A stretch of DNA of 64,000 bases from an uncultured Clostridia bacterium (GTDB taxonomy: Bacteria > Bacillota > Clostridia > Oscillospirales > Acutalibacteraceae), in assembly GCA_937892525.1 (NCBI GenBank), contig CALAEV010000016.1, forward strand, positions 1 to 64,000. Direction: 5' to 3'. Shown one piece after another: positions 59,701-64,000 of the stretch (position 1 is its first letter; each line of letters starts with the position of its first letter). The position numbers and the translations under genes were made by a program. The notes below the pieces were generated by a model. That model was not told where the DNA came from and did no database searches. It worked only from the letters and a program-made list of their open reading frames with translations.

Positions 59701-60051
59701 ATGAGTTTAATAAAAAAAGTACTTGCCGGAATGTTAATAGGCACAGTAAACATAATTTTAGGCGCCGGTGGTGGAATGTTGACTGTTCCTTTATATAAAA
59801 AGATGGGAATGGAACAAAAGTCAGCACAAATCAACGCTGTTGGCACAATACTACCCATTACAATTATTAGTTCAATTATATATCTTATAAACGGGAATGT
59901 CAACTTTTCGGACACTTATATTTATCTTATACCAGGACTTATTGGCAGTATTTTAGGCACTTTTGTAATCAAGAAAACCTCTAACAAAATACTGACTGTT
60001 ATATTCGCGTTGTTTATGATTTGGGCAGGAGTGAGAATGTTTATAAAATGA
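59701..60051 (+). CDS. TSUP (TauE/SafE) half-size membrane protein, N-terminal half
   Basis: 116 aa with about four helices. The start LIKKVLAGMLIGTVNIILGAGGGMLTVPL is the first TSUP repeat motif (GxGGG). PF01925 family members of about 250 aa usually fuse two such halves; here they are separate genes. The next gene overlaps by 4 nt (ATGA). They presumably assemble as a heterodimer to export or import a sulfur- or carbon-containing anion; substrate unknown. Confidence 0.85.
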   Translation: MSLIKKVLAGMLIGTVNIILGAGGGMLTVPLYKKMGMEQKSAQINAVGTILPITIISSIIYLINGNVNFSDTYIYLIPGLIGSILGTFVIKKTSNKILTVIFALFMIWAGVRMFIK

Positions 60052-60413
60052 GTACTGTTATTCCTATTATTGCAGGATTTCTTTCAGGACTTATTGGGTC
60101 TATGGGCTTCGGTGGTGGCGGAGTACTGATTATTTATCTTGTTGTATTCGCCAACATACCACAATTGCAGGCACAAGGCATAAATTTAATATTCTTTGTC
60201 CCCTGTGCTGTTCTTGCCACTATAATTTATACCGTAAAAAAGCAGATTGATTACAAAAAGATTTTACCTGTAATTATCGGTGGTGTTATTGGTGCAATAA
60301 TATCAAGTTTTTTACTAAAAAACATAAACACAGATTATCTTTCAAAAGCTTTTGCGATATTTTTGATTGTTATGGGTGTTTCTTCAATTTTAAGATTGAA
60401 GAAAGAAAAATAA
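60048..60413 (+). CDS. TSUP (TauE/SafE) half-size membrane protein, C-terminal half
   Basis: 121 aa with about four helices. It repeats the motif: VIPIIAGFLSGLIGSMGFGGGGVLIIYLV. It overlaps the preceding half by four bases, so the pair is co-translated. This looks like a fixed split rather than a sequencing frameshift, because both halves have their own start and the second begins exactly at its first helix. Confidence 0.85.
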   Translation: MSTVIPIIAGFLSGLIGSMGFGGGGVLIIYLVVFANIPQLQAQGINLIFFVPCAVLATIIYTVKKQIDYKKILPVIIGGVIGAIISSFLLKNINTDYLSKAFAIFLIVMGVSSILRLKKEK

Positions 60414-60424
60414 TATGGTAAAAT
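60396..60424 (+). promoter_or_regulatory. candidate promoter for the membrane-anchored glycosidase
   Basis: TTGAAG, 17 bp, TAAAAT; overlaps the end of the TSUP gene. Confidence 0.45.
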
Positions 60425-60455
60425 CAACCTATATTGAATATGGGTGGTAAAACTT

Positions 60456-62978
60456 ATGAAAACACTTAAAAAGATATTATTGGGTATTGGTATTTCTGTT
60501 TTATCTTTGGTAATTATTGCAGGAATTGGATTTGCGATTATCAAAGTACCTACTCTTACCATTGATTTCTCACAACAATCTGAACTTACAGGCAGAGCAT
60601 CTGGATTTCTTTATGGTATTGCAGAAGATGATGTGCCCACAAGTGAAATTGTTGAAAGTATAGGCATTAATACACTTGCTACAAAGCCTGCAGGTGGACT
60701 TCAGCACCCTATCGGTGATGTAAATCAGGTTGCAGAAACCTTTACTGAAGCCGGTGGCGAATACTTATTCATTTACACACAAGATATGTATGACACTTGG
60801 TATTACCAGCTTGACAGCCTTGATGCGTATAATGAGCGTGTTCGTAAAACTGTTACTGAAATGGAAAATTCAGAATACAAAGACAAACTTGTTTATTGTA
60901 TTTACAATGAAATGGACAACGGTCAATGGTTTGGCGACCATTGGGTAGAAGAAAACCGTTACAAATTCTATGACGCGTGGGCATCTACATATAAAGTTGT
61001 TAAAGATATAAATCCTGATGCAAAAATTGCAGGACCTGGTCATTGTGGCTACAACTATGATTGGAATAAAGAGTTTTTGACATACTGCAAGAAAAACAAC
61101 TGTATGCCTGATATGTTTGTTTGGCACGAGCTTGCAGGCGAACCAAACTATTCAATTTATTGGATGGAATATCGTTTTAACGAGTTCAACGAAATGTGTG
61201 ATAAATTAGGTGTTGACAGAATACCTATTTGCATTTCTGAATACGGACTTATGCAGACTAATGGTATTCCAGGCGAATCTGTAAAATGGATTTCTCGTCT
61301 TGAAGCAAGTGATGTTTATGGTTGTGTAGCATACTGGCGACTTGCAAACAATCTTGCAGAAGTTGTTGCTGATGATGTTACACCTAACTCAAACTATTGG
61401 GTTTATAAATTCTATGCTGATATGAAAGGCAAAGAATTAGAAGTAACTGAATGGGATATGTTCCACAGTAATATTGGCAACTGGCTTAAAGGTAAGTACC
61501 CTCTTTTCAATAAGGGATTTATCGGTATGGCGAGTTTTGATGAAGCCGAAAACAAGTTTTATGTGATGGCTGGTGGCAGTGCAGAAGATAGCAACATAAA
61601 AATCAAAAACATTGACGAAAAGCACTTCAAGAATGGCGACAAGGTAACAGTTAAGGTAACTTATGTTGATTTTAAGGGACTTGGTGGTGCAGTTTACTCC
61701 CCTGAAGAATGTATGACAGAGGTTGTTAAGGTTTCAGGTAACGCTATTAAGTTTACACTTCCTTGCGAGCGTGAAAGCCAGTCATATTTTATAGAAATTA
61801 CTCCTTATGACAATGAAGAAGAAAGTGAAAACAAGAACAGAACACTTCGTTTTGAAGCTGAAGACGCAAAATTTGACGGTAAGGCTTTTGTACCTGAATG
61901 GATTTCTTATGCAAGTTCAAAGGGTTTAGTTGTTAAAGGACTTGATAAAGACAGCACAATTAAATTCACTGTTGATGTTGATAAAGCTGGTGCTTATTCA
62001 CTTGATTTTATTTATGCTAATGGTGCGGTAGAAGTGGGCAGAATTTCTGCTGAAACGCAAATTTCAATAAATGGTGACGAAAGAAATGTAAAATTCCCAT
62101 CAACAATTAAAGATGAGTATATGGAGTGTGTTACAATTCACGCTGACCTTAAAAAAGGCAAAAATACAATCTATATAAATGTGCTTAATGATGCAGTGTT
62201 GACACTTGATTTTGTTGATGTAACTGCTCAAAAATTTACCGATGAAGTTTATTGTACTCCACTTCAATCAAAAAATGCCGATAAAGTAGAAAATTCATAT
62301 TCAGTTATTGTTGAAGAAGATGGTTGGTATGATTTGATGCTTACAAATTATAATAATATTCAAATTTTCATCAATGGAATTGAAAGTAAAAACCCATTTA
62401 TTTATGCAGAAGAATATACCAAACAAGAAGGAAATGGCAGACTTTTGTTATACCTTCACAGAGGATATAGCAAGGTTACCCTTTCTGACAACACAGAACT
62501 TGTTAGTGTAACTGTTGACCCAAAAGCTTTTGAAAGCAATTCAAGTGTCATAGCCCCTGCTGATATGAAAATCTTTAATGGTGCTACACTTGAAGATGAT
62601 GAAAATACTTCAAGTGGTAAGAGAATTGGTTGGATTGCATCTGATAAAGGTAGTTATGCTACATTCAATGTAAATGTTAAAGAGGCTGGTTATTACAACT
62701 TTACTATTGAATATGCTAACAATGAAGAAGGTGGATTCCACGCTTACAACGTTGACCTTATTGAGCGTTATATTACTGTATCAGTAAACGGCGAAAATCG
62801 TGGCAACTACTTCTTCCGTAGCACATACAGTTGGGAAACTTATAAGACAAAAACTATTGTGCTTTATCTCCAAGCTGGCGACAATGAAATCAAGCTCGCA
62901 AACGATGGTTCGTACAGTTTTAACAACAGAGTTACCTATGCACCAAACATTGGCGATATTCAGGTAAATCCATTCTAG
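60456..62978 (+). CDS. membrane-anchored clan-A glycoside hydrolase-like protein with carbohydrate-binding modules
   Basis: 840 aa. An N-terminal membrane anchor (about 8-31) precedes a TIM barrel (about 45-350). E152 in YNEMDNGQW and E262 in CISEYGL are the likely acid/base and nucleophile, in the spacing of clan GH-A (GH39/GH5-like). A beta-rich region (about 355-450) is followed by two CBM6/35-like domains (RTLRFEAEDAKFDG near 460; YYNFTIEYANNEEGG near 755) and further beta-sandwiches. It probably acts on glycans outside the cell. The exact GH family is not recognised. ATG 60456 is used. It follows the TSUP pair. Confidence 0.75.
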   Translation: MKTLKKILLGIGISVLSLVIIAGIGFAIIKVPTLTIDFSQQSELTGRASGFLYGIAEDDVPTSEIVESIGINTLATKPAGGLQHPIGDVNQVAETFTEAGGEYLFIYTQDMYDTWYYQLDSLDAYNERVRKTVTEMENSEYKDKLVYCIYNEMDNGQWFGDHWVEENRYKFYDAWASTYKVVKDINPDAKIAGPGHCGYNYDWNKEFLTYCKKNNCMPDMFVWHELAGEPNYSIYWMEYRFNEFNEMCDKLGVDRIPICISEYGLMQTNGIPGESVKWISRLEASDVYGCVAYWRLANNLAEVVADDVTPNSNYWVYKFYADMKGKELEVTEWDMFHSNIGNWLKGKYPLFNKGFIGMASFDEAENKFYVMAGGSAEDSNIKIKNIDEKHFKNGDKVTVKVTYVDFKGLGGAVYSPEECMTEVVKVSGNAIKFTLPCERESQSYFIEITPYDNEEESENKNRTLRFEAEDAKFDGKAFVPEWISYASSKGLVVKGLDKDSTIKFTVDVDKAGAYSLDFIYANGAVEVGRISAETQISINGDERNVKFPSTIKDEYMECVTIHADLKKGKNTIYINVLNDAVLTLDFVDVTAQKFTDEVYCTPLQSKNADKVENSYSVIVEEDGWYDLMLTNYNNIQIFINGIESKNPFIYAEEYTKQEGNGRLLLYLHRGYSKVTLSDNTELVSVTVDPKAFESNSSVIAPADMKIFNGATLEDDENTSSGKRIGWIASDKGSYATFNVNVKEAGYYNFTIEYANNEEGGFHAYNVDLIERYITVSVNGENRGNYFFRSTYSWETYKTKTIVLYLQAGDNEIKLANDGSYSFNNRVTYAPNIGDIQVNPF

Positions 62979-62988
62979 AAAATAATAC

Positions 62989-63018
62989 AAAAAAGGTGCT
63001 ATTTAAGCACCTTTTTTT
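62989..63018 (+). terminator. terminator of the glycosidase gene
   Basis: AAAAAAGGTGCT/AGCACCTTTTTT stem with 5-nt loop and a T-run. Confidence 0.92.
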
Positions 63019-63057
63019 ATGTTTTCGACAAAAATATTTTTTATTATTTTAATACTA

Positions 63058-63086
63058 TTGATAATAATAAAAATATAAGGTATAAT
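63058..63086 (+). promoter_or_regulatory. SigA-type promoter for the carboxyltransferase subunit gene
   Basis: TTGATA, 17 bp, TATAAT; GGAGG and ATG 63150 follow about 60 bp downstream. Confidence 0.85.
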
Positions 63087-63149
63087 TACATTAAAATTAC
63101 AATGGGTAATTTTGGAATAAAATTAAATGTGTTTTGGAGGCAAAAAACT

Positions 63150-64000
63150 ATGAAAGTACAGTTTACTGAAACCGTATTAAGAGATGCCAACCAATCCCTT
63201 ATTGCAACAAGAATGCCTTTTAAGGATTTAGAACCAGTTCTTGAAAAGCTCAATAAGGCGGGTTACTATTCTCTTGAATGCTGGGGCGGTGCTACATTTG
63301 ACTCATGTCTTCGCTATCTTAATGAAGACCCATGGGTAAGACTCAGAAGCATCAAGGCAAAGTGTCCTGATACTAAGCTTCAAATGCTTCTTCGTGGTCA
63401 GAACCTTTTAGGTTACAAGCACTACCCTGATGATGTTGTAAGAATGTTTGTTAAAAAGAGTATTGAAAACGGTATTGATGTTATCAGAATTTTCGATGCG
63501 CTTAACGATGTTCGTAACATTCAAGTAGCAGTTGATGAAACAATTAAAAACGGTGCAATCGCATCAGGTGCTATTTCTTACACAACAAGCCCTGTTCACA
63601 CACTTGAAAATTATGTGGCTCTTTGTAAAGAAATGAAAGCTATGGGTTGTTCTACAATCTGTATCAAGGATATGGCAGGTGTTATGACTCCTGTTGAGGC
63701 AAAAGACCTTGTTGGTGCAATTAAAGACGCAATGCCTGAAATGCCTGTTATTCTTCATACTCACTGCACAACAGGTATGGCTTATATGACAATCCTTAAA
63801 GCTGTTGAAGCAGGCTGCGACATTATTGATACAGCAACATCTTGTTTCTCAGGTGGTACTGCACAACCTGCAACAGAAACACTTTATGATGCTCTTACAG
63901 GTCTCGGCTATGAAACAGGTCTTGACAGAGATACATTAAAGGCAGTTAATGACCACTTCAAGCCACTTCGCGACCAATACCTTGCATCAGGACTCTTAAA
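63150..64000 (+). CDS. oxaloacetate decarboxylase alpha / pyruvate carboxylase subunit B (partial)
   Basis: The first 283 codons of a gene that runs off the window. The start reads MKVQFTETVLRDANQSLIAT. LRDANQSL and the metal-binding pair in ILHTHCT are the carboxyltransferase signatures, and IKDMAG, FSGGTAQPATE fit OadA/PycB. It transfers CO2 between oxaloacetate or pyruvate and biotin. The biotin-carrier C-terminus is not visible, so the choice between a Na+-pumping decarboxylase and a two-subunit pyruvate carboxylase is open. Confidence 0.92.
   Translation, partial: MKVQFTETVLRDANQSLIATRMPFKDLEPVLEKLNKAGYYSLECWGGATFDSCLRYLNEDPWVRLRSIKAKCPDTKLQMLLRGQNLLGYKHYPDDVVRMFVKKSIENGIDVIRIFDALNDVRNIQVAVDETIKNGAIASGAISYTTSPVHTLENYVALCKEMKAMGCSTICIKDMAGVMTPVEAKDLVGAIKDAMPEMPVILHTHCTTGMAYMTILKAVEAGCDIIDTATSCFSGGTAQPATETLYDALTGLGYETGLDRDTLKAVNDHFKPLRDQYLASGLL

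Noticed and set aside
60048..60051. Frameshift between the two TSUP halves
   Set aside because: The ATGA overlap and complete repeat start in the second gene fit a genuine split better than an indel, though relatives should be compared.
63021..63034. Possible Spo0A box (TTCGACA) before the carboxyltransferase gene
   Set aside because: A single seven-base match in AT-rich DNA upstream of a good SigA promoter; too little to claim control.
1..64000. CRISPR arrays, integrases, phage genes or complete insertion sequences
   Set aside because: None seen on reading; the window is mainly conserved housekeeping genes. Only the REP-like repeats near 43.3-43.7 kb hint at mobile DNA.

Overview
This window comes from a low-GC, spore-forming, anaerobic Firmicute. 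It is most likely an Oscillospiraceae/Ruminococcaceae-type clostridium. The evidence is spoVM, spoIIID and gerW/ytfJ, a dockerin-bearing secreted enzyme, a PerR/reverse-rubrerythrin pair, a non-mevalonate (MEP) isoprenoid route, the cdaA-cdaR pair, and the conserved Firmicute run yicC-remA-gmk-rpoZ-priA-def-fmt-rsmB-rlmN-prpC-prkC-rsgA-thiN-spoVM.

Layout. 1-2.6 kb (+): tRNA-Leu, then a CapA-like phosphoesterase, a TIM-barrel isomerase-like protein and a Nudix hydrolase. 2.6-10 kb (-): amidase-domain protein, Na+/alanine symporter, tRNA-Ser, a split aconitase-X enzyme, a glucosaminidase carrying a dockerin, and a GHL10 lipoprotein. 10-11 kb (+): perR and reverse rubrerythrin behind a near-consensus promoter with a perfect 7-1-7 operator. 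11-41.7 kb (-): an almost unbroken housekeeping block covering ribosome assembly, rRNA methylation, Ser/Thr kinase and phosphatase, translation start, replication restart, wall synthesis, chromosome condensation, c-di-AMP synthesis with a two-component system, sulfur transfer, isoprenoids and an aminotransferase. 41.8-43.9 kb: a sulfatase, then a small membrane protein bracketed by inverted REP-like repeats. 43.9-48.6 kb (+): manA, an MFS transporter, FMN riboswitch-ribU, SAM-I riboswitch-metK and a DUF378 gene. 48.6-57 kb (-): rqcH, nif3-like, trmK, DUF1858, an unusual ileS, spoIIID and a membrane-bound MerR regulator. 57-64 kb: a phosphatase, an XRE regulator, small membrane proteins, paired half-size TSUP transporters, a large membrane-anchored glycosidase, and the start of a carboxyltransferase subunit gene that runs off the window.

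Most notable observations. (1) Three genes (amidase, dacF, spoIIID) share a leader design: a strong hairpin whose loop holds a mother-cell-sigma-like -10 element and whose 3' arm holds the Shine-Dalgarno. Read-through RNA should therefore hide the ribosome site, while RNA from the gene's own promoter should expose it. (2) IleRS has GIHH where HIGH is expected and KFSKT where KMSKS is expected. (3) spoVM (26 codons) and two unlisted membrane microproteins (48 and 59 aa) are present. (4) A textbook MerR-type promoter with a 19-bp spacer sits upstream of the membrane MerR gene. (5) Two divergent genes share one palindrome as Shine-Dalgarno on both strands. All functional statements rest on motif recognition by eye; no database search was run.
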